Below, in pieces: positions 44,888-52,649 of a stretch of DNA of 64,000 bases. Source of the stretch: Flammeovirgaceae bacterium (GTDB lineage: Bacteria; Bacteroidota; Bacteroidia; Cytophagales; Cyclobacteriaceae); the NCBI GenBank assembly GCA_020635915.1, contig JACJYU010000002.1, positions 620,001 through 684,000 on the forward strand. Direction: 5' to 3'. The notes under the pieces were generated by a model. That model saw nothing but the letters and a program-made list of their open reading frames with translations. It did not search any database and was not told the origin of the DNA. Every line of letters starts with the position of its first letter. Positions within the stretch are counted from its first letter, which is position 1. The translations under genes were made by a program, and so were the position numbers.

Positions 44888-47248
44888 ATGCTTCGCTCCT
44901 TTCTGACCCTCAGCCTTCGCAACCTGTTTAGAAAAAACAAGCTATATACTTTCGTAAACATAGCGGGACTAGCGGTTGGATTTGCTTCCGTATGGCTGGT
45001 CTCCCTTTTTATTTACGATGAATACACGTTTGATCGGCATTACAGCGCCACCGACCGTATCTATAGAATAGTACTCGATTTTACCAGTGAAGGCAACGTC
45101 ACCTCCTGGGCTAAAACGAGTGCGCCTATTGGTCAGTACCTGCAAGGCGCCTATCCGGAGGTGGAACACGTGACCCGACTTAGAAAAAATCCAGGAACAG
45201 ATTTGCTCCTGGTTGGTGAGAAACAATTTTATGAGCCGCGGTTATATTTTGCCGATAGTACTTTCTTTCAACTCTTTGATATTCCTTTTAAAGCGGGAAA
45301 CCGCGAACTGGCTCTTGTTGATAAAAATAGTATTGTCATCACAGAAGAACTCGCACGCAAGTATTTTGGAAGCACGGATGTGTTAGGAAAATCCATTCGT
45401 TATGATAACAACCTCGACTTAAAAATTACAGGGATTATGGAGCCCATGCATCCCAACTCGCATTTCATTGCGGATGCATTTGTTACTTTTTCATCCTTGC
45501 ACGAGCTACTGGGAGAAAAGCGGCTGAATCATTGGGGGCAGTTTGATCACTATACCTATGTTCAGCTAACGAAAGGTTCCTCCCCCAACGATCTTGAAGC
45601 TAAATTTCCAGATCTGTTAAAGCGAAATGCCCCGGAGTGGGTGGGCGAAAAGGAGTCGTTATTTCTACAACCCCTCACCCGTATTCATTTACACTCCGAT
45701 CGCAAAGATGAAATCTCTGCCAATAGCAATGAAAAGTTTTCGTACATATTGGGTACGATTGCGTTGTTTATACTACTAATGGCCTGCGCCAATTTTATCA
45801 ACCTGTCCACCGCTACACAACTGTCTCGGACAAAGGAAACAGCCATTCAAAAGGCCTTGGGCGCCAACAGTAATACGTTGTCCACTTATTTTTTTATTGA
45901 ATCGGGAATAGTCTGCGTTGTGGCTTTAGTAATCTCATTAGTACTGGCCTATCTAACGCTTCCTTATTTTAACCTGAGTACGGGAAAGCAGGTGAATTTA
46001 GTTAGTAGCGAGTGGCTGATGATTCCGGCCATTGGCATCACTTTATTGATCTCCTTTATTACCGGCTTGTTCCCAGCAGCACAAACGCACAGGCAAATTG
46101 CTACCAACATCAATACAACTAAAGGGTTAGGAATTAGCAAATCAAATTTGCGAACCGGCCTTGTGATCTTCCAGTTCAGTGTTTCCATATTCCTGATTAT
46201 GTCCACCTGGGTGGTATTTTCCCAACTACAATTTCTGGAATCGGCAAGATTCGGGTTTGAGAGTGACAACGTGATTGTAGTGCCCGTTAAAGACAGATCC
46301 AAAAACGATCAGTTTAATACATTTAGCAATGAAATAGAAAAATTGCCTGGCATTTCAAAAGTGAGTTTTTCATCCAGTACACCCGGTGCTAACAATTCGC
46401 TCACGTATACCTATACAATTTCAGGTACGGAACTGGGGGAGCAACCGCTGGCCACGTTTATCACAGACGATAATTTTTTCGAATTATACCAAATCAAAAT
46501 TAAAAAAGGAAGGGTATTGAACCCCCTCTCTACAGACACCCTAACAGATGTCATTCTGAATGAAGCCGCGGTTAAAATGTTTAACCTTAGCCAACCCATT
46601 GGCAGTCTGGTAAGCGGTAAAGTAAAAGGAAGGGTCGTGGGGGTAGTTGAAAATTTCAATTATGCCTCCTTACACGATGAGTTGAAACCCCTAATTATGT
46701 ATGCCTTTAAGCCTACTTTTAGATTGGTGTCTGTAAAACTGAGCGACCCCCAAACCGGAATTGCCGCCATGGAAAAAAAGTGGCCAGAGTTGTACGATGG
46801 ATATCCACTGGAATATGGTTTTCTTAATGATATGATTCAACAGCTTTATGGAACCGAACTACAATTGACAGAAGCCTACACCACATTTTCCCTCATTGCC
46901 ATCATTATTGCAGGTGTAGGATTGATTGGACTTACCACACATTTACTAAATCGTAAACTAAAAGAAATCAGCATTCGGAAAACCTTCGGCAGCAGCATTG
47001 CGCAAATTTTGAAATGGGTTTACTCAGGGTACATGCCAATAGTCCTTATCTCCTCTGCCCTGGCTTGCAGTGCCGGGTATTACTTTTTGGAAAACTGGTT
47101 GAATAATTTCAGCTTTAGAATCGAATTAAAATTGATCTATTTTGCCATTCCCCCGCTGCTCATGACCTTCATTTTATTGATCACTACTGGGTTTCAATCC
47201 GTGCGGGCTTCATTGACAAACCCAGTTAAGTATCTCAGGGAGGAGTAA
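44888..47248 (+). CDS. FtsX-like/MacB-type ABC transporter permease
   Basis: 786 residues with the tandem layout common in Bacteroidota: N-terminal membrane helix (about 20-42), MacB_PCD periplasmic domain, FtsX domain with three helices (about 285-400), then a second PCD/FtsX pair ending at residue 786 (VKYLREE). It starts 2 bases after the DUF2911 gene. There is no ATPase gene beside it, so it must pair with one encoded elsewhere or act as an orphan. The substrate is unknown; its place in the copper block may be incidental. Its low G+C matches the copA region. Confidence 0.87.
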   Translation: MLRSFLTLSLRNLFRKNKLYTFVNIAGLAVGFASVWLVSLFIYDEYTFDRHYSATDRIYRIVLDFTSEGNVTSWAKTSAPIGQYLQGAYPEVEHVTRLRKNPGTDLLLVGEKQFYEPRLYFADSTFFQLFDIPFKAGNRELALVDKNSIVITEELARKYFGSTDVLGKSIRYDNNLDLKITGIMEPMHPNSHFIADAFVTFSSLHELLGEKRLNHWGQFDHYTYVQLTKGSSPNDLEAKFPDLLKRNAPEWVGEKESLFLQPLTRIHLHSDRKDEISANSNEKFSYILGTIALFILLMACANFINLSTATQLSRTKETAIQKALGANSNTLSTYFFIESGIVCVVALVISLVLAYLTLPYFNLSTGKQVNLVSSEWLMIPAIGITLLISFITGLFPAAQTHRQIATNINTTKGLGISKSNLRTGLVIFQFSVSIFLIMSTWVVFSQLQFLESARFGFESDNVIVVPVKDRSKNDQFNTFSNEIEKLPGISKVSFSSSTPGANNSLTYTYTISGTELGEQPLATFITDDNFFELYQIKIKKGRVLNPLSTDTLTDVILNEAAVKMFNLSQPIGSLVSGKVKGRVVGVVENFNYASLHDELKPLIMYAFKPTFRLVSVKLSDPQTGIAAMEKKWPELYDGYPLEYGFLNDMIQQLYGTELQLTEAYTTFSLIAIIIAGVGLIGLTTHLLNRKLKEISIRKTFGSSIAQILKWVYSGYMPIVLISSALACSAGYYFLENWLNNFSFRIELKLIYFAIPPLLMTFILLITTGFQSVRASLTNPVKYLREE

Positions 47249-47282
47249 AAGCAACTGCACAGGAATATCCGATGATTTGATA

Positions 47283-47485
47283 GCCAAAGCTTTTGACCTT
47301 AGTAAAAGGTCATGTGCAACATCAGGCAAAACCTTCTTCGCGCTGGCCTATAACACAGCGGAATACCCATTGCAGCGGGGTTCTTGTGCCCTTTCTTTGG
47401 CATCCTGGTGAGCACCATGGTCGCGGCAGCGGCCATGGGCCCAGTTTCCGTGATTTCCAGCAGCCTTTGGCTGAGGAGGGGCTAA
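47283..47485 (+). pseudogene. Remnant of a second copA 3' end
   Basis: Read in shifting frames this stretch encodes AKAFDLSK, VMCNIRQNL, FFALAYNTA, then IPIAAGFLCPFFGILVSTM and AAAAMGPVSVISSSLWLRRG before TAA at 47483-47485. These pieces align in order with the last 70 residues of the intact CopA (KAFNLSKK, VMGNIKQNL, FFAMIYNTA, GIPIAAGLLFPFFGIL), with several indels. It is much richer in G+C (hand count 65% in one line) than the intact copA, so it is a diverged homologue, not a recent duplicate. It fills most of the 322-base space between the permease and the next gene. Confidence 0.85.
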
Positions 47486-47570
47486 GGTGGTGGTAAGGCA
47501 ATAAGCCCACCCCCACCCCTTAATGAAAAAAGAAACCACCGTGCCATTTGGCCAGGCCTTATAAAAAGGG

Positions 47571-47684
47571 CTACTCCCCCCTTTTCTTGGCCTCTTTTTT
47601 GGCCCGCTTTTCGGCCCTTTTCTCTTTCAGTGATTTTGTGGCCTCCTTTTTCTTCTCTTTTTTAGCGTCTTGTCCTTTTGACAT
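47571..47684 (-). CDS. Small Lys/Glu-rich basic protein
   Basis: 37 residues, start ATG at 47684, stop TAG at 47571-47573. The sequence is mostly Lys, Glu, Ala and Arg (begins MSKGQDAKKEKKKEATKS and ends KKEAKKRGE) and should form one charged helix. Similar tiny proteins occur in other Bacteroidota, from memory, so it is probably real, but no function is known. It lies between the copA remnant and the 47.9 kb gene and has background-like composition. Confidence 0.55.
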   Translation of the reverse strand: MSKGQDAKKEKKKEATKSLKEKRAEKRAKKEAKKRGE

Positions 47685-47805
47685 ACTGGTAAGATTTAAT
47701 GGCCAAATAAGCACAAAAAACACCCTTAAAACAATCACCCCTTTGGATCATCTTCAGATGGGGCTCGAAGTCAGATTATCCGTTTCCATGGAATATTACT
47801 AATAT

Positions 47806-47844
47806 TTTTAGTATTATTATTTTATACTATTTATTTTAGTATTA
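47806..47844 (+). repeat. AT-rich direct repeat TTTTAGTATTA (two copies) upstream of the orphan gene
   Basis: Exact 11-mers lie at 47806-47816 and 47834-47844, 28 bp apart; the first is also part of an inverted repeat with TATTACTAA at 47794-47802 (8 of 9 matches). The second overlaps TAGCTTTA (47843-47850), a 7-of-8 match to TAnnTTTG. Together they look like an operator-promoter for the gene at 47877. Confidence 0.4.
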
Positions 47845-47876
47845 GCTTTACACAATAATAAAACACCAACAGGGAG

Positions 47877-48245
47877 ATGAAGGTCATTAGGTCACGGTTC
47901 CTGGGGGCACGGTGCGTAAAGGCACAAGACCCCAACATACAATTTTTTCAAATACGCTCAATCCTCAACTGGCACCGGGATGCCCTGGTGGACAGGGTAT
48001 TGTCAGACCTGCCCACCTACATCGAATATAAGTTTGGCCGGGCCTCCAACCGACAGGAATTAATCCACATTGGAGAGGGCCTATTGGAATTGAAGCAACA
48101 CGATGTGGATATTGATTTCTATGAACCCATTATTAAGGTGCTGAAAAGAAAGGACGAAATTACGTTGGACAATGGGTGTTTTTTCCTCGAACTGGATGAG
48201 AAAATTCGCACACGGCTAAGCAGACAGTTGCATTTTGCTGCCTAA
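47877..48245 (+). CDS. Conserved-looking protein of unknown function
   Basis: 122 residues; not recognised. ATG at 47877 follows a purine-rich AGGGAG. No signal or membrane segment is seen. Mixed helix content (ILNWHRDALVDRVLSDLPTY, ELIHIGEGLLELKQHDVDID) with one Cys near position 13 and another near 103. Codon use and G+C are like the genome background and unlike the flanking low-G+C genes. It has its own AT-rich upstream region with direct repeats, and the Crp/Fnr gene follows after 64 bases, so it could be a small regulated protein. A function cannot be given. Confidence 0.6.
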   Translation: MKVIRSRFLGARCVKAQDPNIQFFQIRSILNWHRDALVDRVLSDLPTYIEYKFGRASNRQELIHIGEGLLELKQHDVDIDFYEPIIKVLKRKDEITLDNGCFFLELDEKIRTRLSRQLHFAA

Positions 48246-48309
48246 CTTAATTTTTCCCTTATACTATGTCCTAAGGAAGCAATCATTATTTTTACAATGA
48301 TAGGATCCT

Positions 48310-48891
48310 ATGGACACTTTTCAGTTATTTAAATCCATCTCGAAGCATATCACGCTGGATGCGGAAGAGGAGAAATACCTAAAATCCATTCTTCTTCCCA
48401 TGAAGGTGAAGCAAAACGAGTTTATTGAGAACAGCAATAAAGTAACTCGTTATTTCATTAATGTCAATGAGGGCTGCTTGATGACCTATTACACGGATAA
48501 TGAGGCCAATGACCATGTTCTACAATTTGCCACAGCCGGGTGGTGGACAGGTGATCTGAACAGTTTTACTTATGGAACACCTTCCATCTTTTCAACCAAA
48601 GCACTTAGTGACAGCAGCGTACTGCTGATTCCCAAAGCCCAGATGGATGAATTATTGGAGCGATATCCAAAATTTGAAAAGTATTTCCGCATTATCTTTC
48701 AAAACTCACTTATCACCCATCAACAGCGCATTCTGCAAAACTTTTCCATGTCAGCCGAGGGGCGTTATCAATATTTCCTTGAAAAATACCCTACCCTGGA
48801 ACAGTTTGTGCCCCAGAAGTTCATTGCCTCCTACCTGGGCATTACCCCAGAATTCCTCAGCAAGGTGCGTAGAAAACTGATGGAGAGATAG
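48310..48891 (+). CDS. Crp/Fnr family transcriptional regulator
   Basis: 193 residues: cyclic-nucleotide-binding-like beta-barrel (about 10-125, IENSNKVTRYFINVNEGCLM, PSIFSTKALSDSSVLLIPK) and a C-terminal winged-helix domain with recognition region IASYLGITPEFLSKVRRKLM. It lacks the FNR Cys cluster and the classical cAMP-binding Arg/Ser pair is not evident, so the signal is unknown. A perfect ACTTAA-N6-TTAAGT palindrome begins 2 bases after its stop, in front of the yceI-like gene. An ACTTAA half-site (48245-48250) also lies upstream of the gene, so autoregulation is possible. Confidence 0.88.
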   Translation: MDTFQLFKSISKHITLDAEEEKYLKSILLPMKVKQNEFIENSNKVTRYFINVNEGCLMTYYTDNEANDHVLQFATAGWWTGDLNSFTYGTPSIFSTKALSDSSVLLIPKAQMDELLERYPKFEKYFRIIFQNSLITHQQRILQNFSMSAEGRYQYFLEKYPTLEQFVPQKFIASYLGITPEFLSKVRRKLMER

Positions 48892-48892
48892 A

Positions 48893-48910
48893 ACTTAATC
48901 TAGGTTAAGT
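48893..48910 (+). promoter_or_regulatory. Predicted Crp/Fnr-type operator (ACTTAA-N6-TTAAGT)
   Basis: A perfect 6+6 inverted repeat with a 6-base spacer, the geometry of Crp/Fnr-family sites (compare TGTGA-N6-TCACA). Its centre is about 76 bases before the predicted yceI start. The half-site AACTTAAT recurs at 48244-48251, upstream of the Crp/Fnr gene. Confidence 0.55.
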
Positions 48911-48963
48911 CAATCTCTTGTATTCGTTAAACTGGTTCAAGCAATCTTGCCTTACCCCCTCCC

Positions 48964-48971
48964 TATCTTTG
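48964..48971 (+). promoter_or_regulatory. -7 box of the yceI-like gene
   Basis: TATCTTTG is an exact TAnnTTTG match, about 45 bases before the ATG at 49016. No TTTG at the normal spacing; the nearest TTG (48947-48949) is 14 bases upstream, so activation by the upstream palindrome is plausible. Confidence 0.5.
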
Positions 48972-49015
48972 TATTGTCAATAAGGAAGAAACGAAAAATT
49001 TTAACTTATAATAAT

Positions 49016-49552
49016 ATGGAAACTACAACAAAAACTACATGGGCAATTGATCCTACACACACAGAAGTTCAGTTCAAGGTAAAGCACCTGGTCATCTCAA
49101 CGGTAACCGGATTCTTTAAAAAATTCAGCGGAGCGATTGAAAGCGATGGTGATGATTTTGATGGCGCATCTGCCAATTTCAGCCTTGACATCAACAGCAT
49201 TGATACCAATCAGGCTGACCGCGACAAGCATTTGAAATCAGCTGATTTCTTTGCGGCAGAAGAACACCCAACAATGGACTTTTCCGGTGAACTAAAAAAA
49301 GTATCAGGCAACGATTACAAACTCATCGGTGACCTTACCATTCGTGGTAACACCAAAATGGTAGAGATGGACGTGGAGTATGGTGGAACAATGGATGATC
49401 CTTACGGCAATACCAAAAGCGGATTTGAAATCAATGGAAAAATCAACCGTAAAGACTTCGGCTTAAATTGGAACGCAGTAACTGAAGCGGGCGGTATAGT
49501 AGTCAGTGATGAGGTAAAGATTCATCTCAATGTCCAGGTGGTAAAAGGTTAA
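49016..49552 (+). CDS. YceI family protein (lipid-binding lipocalin-like fold)
   Basis: 178 residues from the ATG at 49016; an upstream TTG frame start at 48947 would cross the predicted promoter. YceI signatures: WAIDPTHTEVQFKVKHLVIS, FSGAIESD, FSLDINSIDTNQADRDKHLK, FFAAEEHPTMDFSG and KDFGLNWN. Family members bind polyisoprenoid or long-chain lipids inside a beta-barrel. No signal peptide is present, so this copy is probably cytoplasmic. It stands just after the Crp/Fnr gene and its operator, and ends in a strong terminator. Confidence 0.93.
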   Translation: METTTKTTWAIDPTHTEVQFKVKHLVISTVTGFFKKFSGAIESDGDDFDGASANFSLDINSIDTNQADRDKHLKSADFFAAEEHPTMDFSGELKKVSGNDYKLIGDLTIRGNTKMVEMDVEYGGTMDDPYGNTKSGFEINGKINRKDFGLNWNAVTEAGGIVVSDEVKIHLNVQVVKG

Positions 49553-49567
49553 GAAAAGAAAACACAG

Positions 49568-49613
49568 CCGTCATTGTGCCTTCCCGTAAAGAAGGATCAC
49601 AATGACGGTTTTT
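49568..49613 (+). terminator. Rho-independent terminator after yceI
   Basis: CCGTCATTGTG (49568-49578) pairs perfectly with CACAATGACGG (49598-49608), the stem continues after a 2-base bulge as CCTTC/GAAGG (49579-49583, 49591-49595), and TTTTT follows. Its stem is similar to the CCGTCATTG ends of the repeat at 37.7 kb. Confidence 0.88.
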
Positions 49614-49622
49614 AATATTTAA

Positions 49623-50411
49623 CTATCCATAAATCTCATTTAATAACCCTGCCAATCTCACTCCTGCCTCTAGCAATCTTTTTCGAACTGTTTTTATATT
49701 TTGAGAAGCATACTCATATCCCAGGTTGCCATCGCCAATCGCATAAACTTGCTTCCTCAATTCCATTGACTCCCTGGCCCAATCAAAGATTGAAGTATTT
49801 TGGAGTTTCTTCGCTTTATTTTTTGAAACCCTATCCAATGACAATACCAATTCGGTATCGCTGAGTTGAGTGTTTTCAATCATCTCACTGTCCCACACCC
49901 GGTGCAGGTTGGAGGCTTTTCCAAACCATTTCACCCGCGTGCCGTTTCCGCCTTTGTCGGTGCCGTTGCCCACATGGAGGGGCTGGTGAATATCGCCCAC
50001 CAAATGGATCAATATTTTAAGGTTTTCCATCTCCTTTTCCCTGGACAATTGGTGCGAGCCCAATTCCTTTAATGCCCGGTCGATGGCCATGACAATGTCG
50101 CCATGCGGGTTCTTTTCTGCCTGGGCATACGTTTTGCCATCGGGGATGGTCACCCAATGCCAGTCGGACATGTACCTGTATTTTGGGTTGCCCCTTACCT
50201 CGTCCATCCATGTACTTGCCGTGGCCAATGCCTCCCCGCCCAATATTTCATTGATTTTCTTTTTGGCCTTGCGGTTAAGGTGGTTTTCTGCCACCGCGCC
50301 CACCACTTGGTGCCCAACCCGCCCCCAGGCCCCGGCATACTGGACGGCCCATATCAATAGGAAGAGCACCATGACCGCCCGACAATTAATAAATGGATTC
50401 TGCTTGTACAT
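49623..50411 (-). CDS. S1/P1-type zinc nuclease, secreted
   Basis: 262 residues with an N-terminal signal (VMVLFLLIWAVQYAGA) ending just before Trp, the free N-terminal zinc ligand of this family (WGRVGHQVVG). Other zinc-ligand motifs are WMDEV, HLVGDIHQPLHVG and NLHRVWDSEMI. It degrades single-stranded DNA/RNA (3'-nucleotidase activity is common) outside the cytoplasm. The 3' part of the gene (to about 49.87 kb) is low in G+C (38% in one line) and the 5' part is high (62%), so the gene looks like a mosaic with the recombination edge inside it. An alternative start at the inner Met14 would also give a signal peptide. Confidence 0.9.
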   Translation of the reverse strand: MYKQNPFINCRAVMVLFLLIWAVQYAGAWGRVGHQVVGAVAENHLNRKAKKKINEILGGEALATASTWMDEVRGNPKYRYMSDWHWVTIPDGKTYAQAEKNPHGDIVMAIDRALKELGSHQLSREKEMENLKILIHLVGDIHQPLHVGNGTDKGGNGTRVKWFGKASNLHRVWDSEMIENTQLSDTELVLSLDRVSKNKAKKLQNTSIFDWARESMELRKQVYAIGDGNLGYEYASQNIKTVRKRLLEAGVRLAGLLNEIYG

Positions 50412-50430
50412 GGATCGGGATATTTTCCGC

Positions 50431-50438
50431 TAATTTTG
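50431..50438 (+). promoter_or_regulatory. -7 box of the amidoligase operon
   Basis: TAATTTTG is an exact TAnnTTTG, giving a start about 40 bases before the first ATG (50485). The nearest TTG (50404-50406) is 24 bases upstream, longer than ideal. Confidence 0.45.
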
Positions 50439-50484
50439 CCTTTCTTATGATAACGGCCTAGCTAAATGTCCCCCAATTTCACTT

Positions 50485-51198
50485 ATGCCCAACCGTCAGG
50501 CGCTTTTCCTCAATTTTGACATCAAGGCACAGCCCGATGAGGTGACCTGCGGCCCCACCTGCCTGCACGCCTTATACCAGCATTACGACAACAATATTTC
50601 CCTCAAACAGGTAATACAGGAAGTAAAACAGATAAAAACCGGTGGCACGCTGGCGGTAATGTTGGGTGAGCATGCTTTGCAGCGAGGGTACAAAGCCCAT
50701 ATTTATTCCTACAACCTCAACGTGTTTGACCCCACCTGGTTTCAGTATTCTTCCAGCAAGATAATCGAATTGCTGCGGAAGCAAATGCGATACAAGAAGA
50801 CCAAGCGCAAATTGATGGCCGAGTGCGAGTCGTACATAAAATTTTTGGAGGCTGGCGGAAAAGTGAAGTATGCCGAACTCAACAAGGACCTGATCAAAGG
50901 ATATTTGCAAAAGTCTGTCCCCATACTTACCGGGCTAAGCGCCACCTACCTATATGGGACGCCCCGCGAAATCGGGGACACCAATAAATACCACAGCATC
51001 AAGGGGGAACCTGTGGGGCACTTCGTGGTCATCAACGGCTTTGATGGAAGAGGGGACTACGTGTACCTGGCAGACCCGATGAACCCCAACCCTTTGAAGA
51101 GCCAATACTATAAGGTAAAGTTTGACAGGCTTATTAATAGTATCTTGTTGGGCATTGTAACGTACGATGCCAATTTATTGATTATTGAACCCAGGTAG
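50485..51198 (+). CDS. C39-like cysteine peptidase
   Basis: 237 residues with no signal peptide, so cytoplasmic. Papain-fold C39-like family: oxyanion Gln16 and nucleophile Cys22 in DEVTCGPTCLHALYQHYD, His179 in GEPVGHFVVINGFDG, and Asp197 in YLADPMNP. The double-glycine peptidase relatives cut leader peptides after GG; this one is not fused to a transporter. It is the first gene of a tight operon: the RimK-type ligase starts 2 bases after its stop. It probably trims or hydrolyses a peptide made or joined by the two ligases, or removes a peptide tag; the substrate is unknown. Confidence 0.85.
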   Translation: MPNRQALFLNFDIKAQPDEVTCGPTCLHALYQHYDNNISLKQVIQEVKQIKTGGTLAVMLGEHALQRGYKAHIYSYNLNVFDPTWFQYSSSKIIELLRKQMRYKKTKRKLMAECESYIKFLEAGGKVKYAELNKDLIKGYLQKSVPILTGLSATYLYGTPREIGDTNKYHSIKGEPVGHFVVINGFDGRGDYVYLADPMNPNPLKSQYYKVKFDRLINSILLGIVTYDANLLIIEPR

Positions 51199-51200
51199 CC

Positions 51201-52649
51201 ATGCCCAAGTTAATCGTAGTGGAAAAACCGGAAAACTGGAAGCTCAGCCTCACGGACGTGGAAGTGATAACCCCCAATGCCTATATCACTTCCGATATGT
51301 ACCAAAATGTGCGGAACATCAAAGTGCTCAACCTCTGCAAGTCCTATCAATACCAAAGTGAAGGATATTACGTTTCGTTGTTGGCGGAGGCGCGTGGGCA
51401 CAAAGTGCTCCCCGGTGTTTCCACCATTCAGGATTTTCGATTTCCCTCCATTATCCGGTACGACTCCCAGGACTTTGACGACCTGACCCAAAGCACCTTT
51501 AAGAATACCCCTGAAGACCGTGTGGAATTCAACGTTTATTTTGGCGACACCAGCAATGAACATTTCAACAAGCTGGGCAAACAATTGTTTCAATTGGTGC
51601 AGGCCCCCTTCCTGCGGGCAGTTTTTTCAAAGAAAACCAAATGGGTTTTGCAAAGCCTGCGCCCTCCCAGCATTGGGGAATTGCCCCCGGAGGATAAATT
51701 GCTGTTTTTGGGTGCCCTGGAAAAATACTTTTTAAGAAAGCGGGACTATCGACCGGACAAAAAGAAATACGACCTGGCCATATTGATCAACCCGGAAGAC
51801 AACAACCCCCCTTCCGATGACCGTGCGTTAAAAAAATTCTACCGCGCTGCCCTGGAAACAGGTTTCAATGTGGAGTTTATCACCAAAAACGATTTTGACC
51901 AACTCATACAATACGATGCCCTCTTCATCAGGGAAACCACCAATGTCAACCACCATTCTTTTCGTTTTGCAAAAAAGGCAGCTTCCCTGGGCCTGGTCGT
52001 AATCGATGACCCAGTGTCCATCCTAAAATGCACCAACAAGGTTTACCTCCACGAATTATTAACGGCCAATAAAATCCTTACCCCAAAAGCCAACGTCATC
52101 ACAGAGGACAATTGCGATGCGTTGCCCGACAAAATGGGGTTCCCGTTTATTTTAAAACAACCAGACGGGGCTTTTTCCAAAGGGGTGCACAAAATCACAG
52201 ACCTGGAACAATTTAAAAAGGTACGAAAAAGCATGTTCGAAAAATCGGACCTGCTGATTGCCCAGGAGTTCCTCCCTACCCCGTTTGACTGGCGTGTGGG
52301 CATCATTGACGGCCAGGTGCTCTATGTATGCAAGTATTTTATGGCCTCGCAACATTGGCAGATCGTCAATTGGAGTGCCAAAAAGGAAGACTCCAAAGAA
52401 GGGGACTTTGAGTCTTTTTCGGTTGACCAGGCACCTTCCGGCCTTTTGAAGACGGCCCTTAAGGCCACCAGCCTTATTGGGAGGGGCCTTTACGGGGTGG
52501 ACATGAAAGAAGTGGACGGGAAATTTTACGTGATCGAGATCAATGATAACCCCAACATTGATGCCGGGGTGGAAGACAAAGCGCTGAAGGAAAAGCTGTA
52601 CACAGCAATAATGGAAGTATTTTTAAACCGCATTAAGGCAGAAAAATGA
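51201..52649 (+). CDS. RimK-type ATP-grasp ligase with RLAN N-terminal domain
   Basis: 482 residues. The N-terminal half (about 1-200) fits the RLAN domain found in front of some RimK-like ligases; the C-terminal ATP-grasp domain (about 285-480) includes MGFPFILKQPDGAFSKGVHK, DLLIAQEFLPTPFDWRVGII and the Mg/ATP ligands in DMKEVDGKFYVIEINDNPNI. ATP-grasp enzymes join a carboxylate to an amine, for example poly-glutamate addition by RimK to ribosomal protein S6. It overlaps the next gene by 4 bases (ATGA) and follows the peptidase by 2, so the three are translated as a unit. The substrate is not known. Confidence 0.88.
   Translation: MPKLIVVEKPENWKLSLTDVEVITPNAYITSDMYQNVRNIKVLNLCKSYQYQSEGYYVSLLAEARGHKVLPGVSTIQDFRFPSIIRYDSQDFDDLTQSTFKNTPEDRVEFNVYFGDTSNEHFNKLGKQLFQLVQAPFLRAVFSKKTKWVLQSLRPPSIGELPPEDKLLFLGALEKYFLRKRDYRPDKKKYDLAILINPEDNNPPSDDRALKKFYRAALETGFNVEFITKNDFDQLIQYDALFIRETTNVNHHSFRFAKKAASLGLVVIDDPVSILKCTNKVYLHELLTANKILTPKANVITEDNCDALPDKMGFPFILKQPDGAFSKGVHKITDLEQFKKVRKSMFEKSDLLIAQEFLPTPFDWRVGIIDGQVLYVCKYFMASQHWQIVNWSAKKEDSKEGDFESFSVDQAPSGLLKTALKATSLIGRGLYGVDMKEVDGKFYVIEINDNPNIDAGVEDKALKEKLYTAIMEVFLNRIKAEK

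Noticed and set aside
47293..47496. 67-codon open frame after the permease
   Set aside because: It is the wrong frame of the copA remnant, whose meaningful matches lie in other frames.
47548..47802. 84-codon plus-strand frame rich in Phe/Ser/Leu
   Set aside because: It is the antisense of the small Lys/Glu-rich gene; poly-Phe runs reflect AAA/AAG codons on the other strand.
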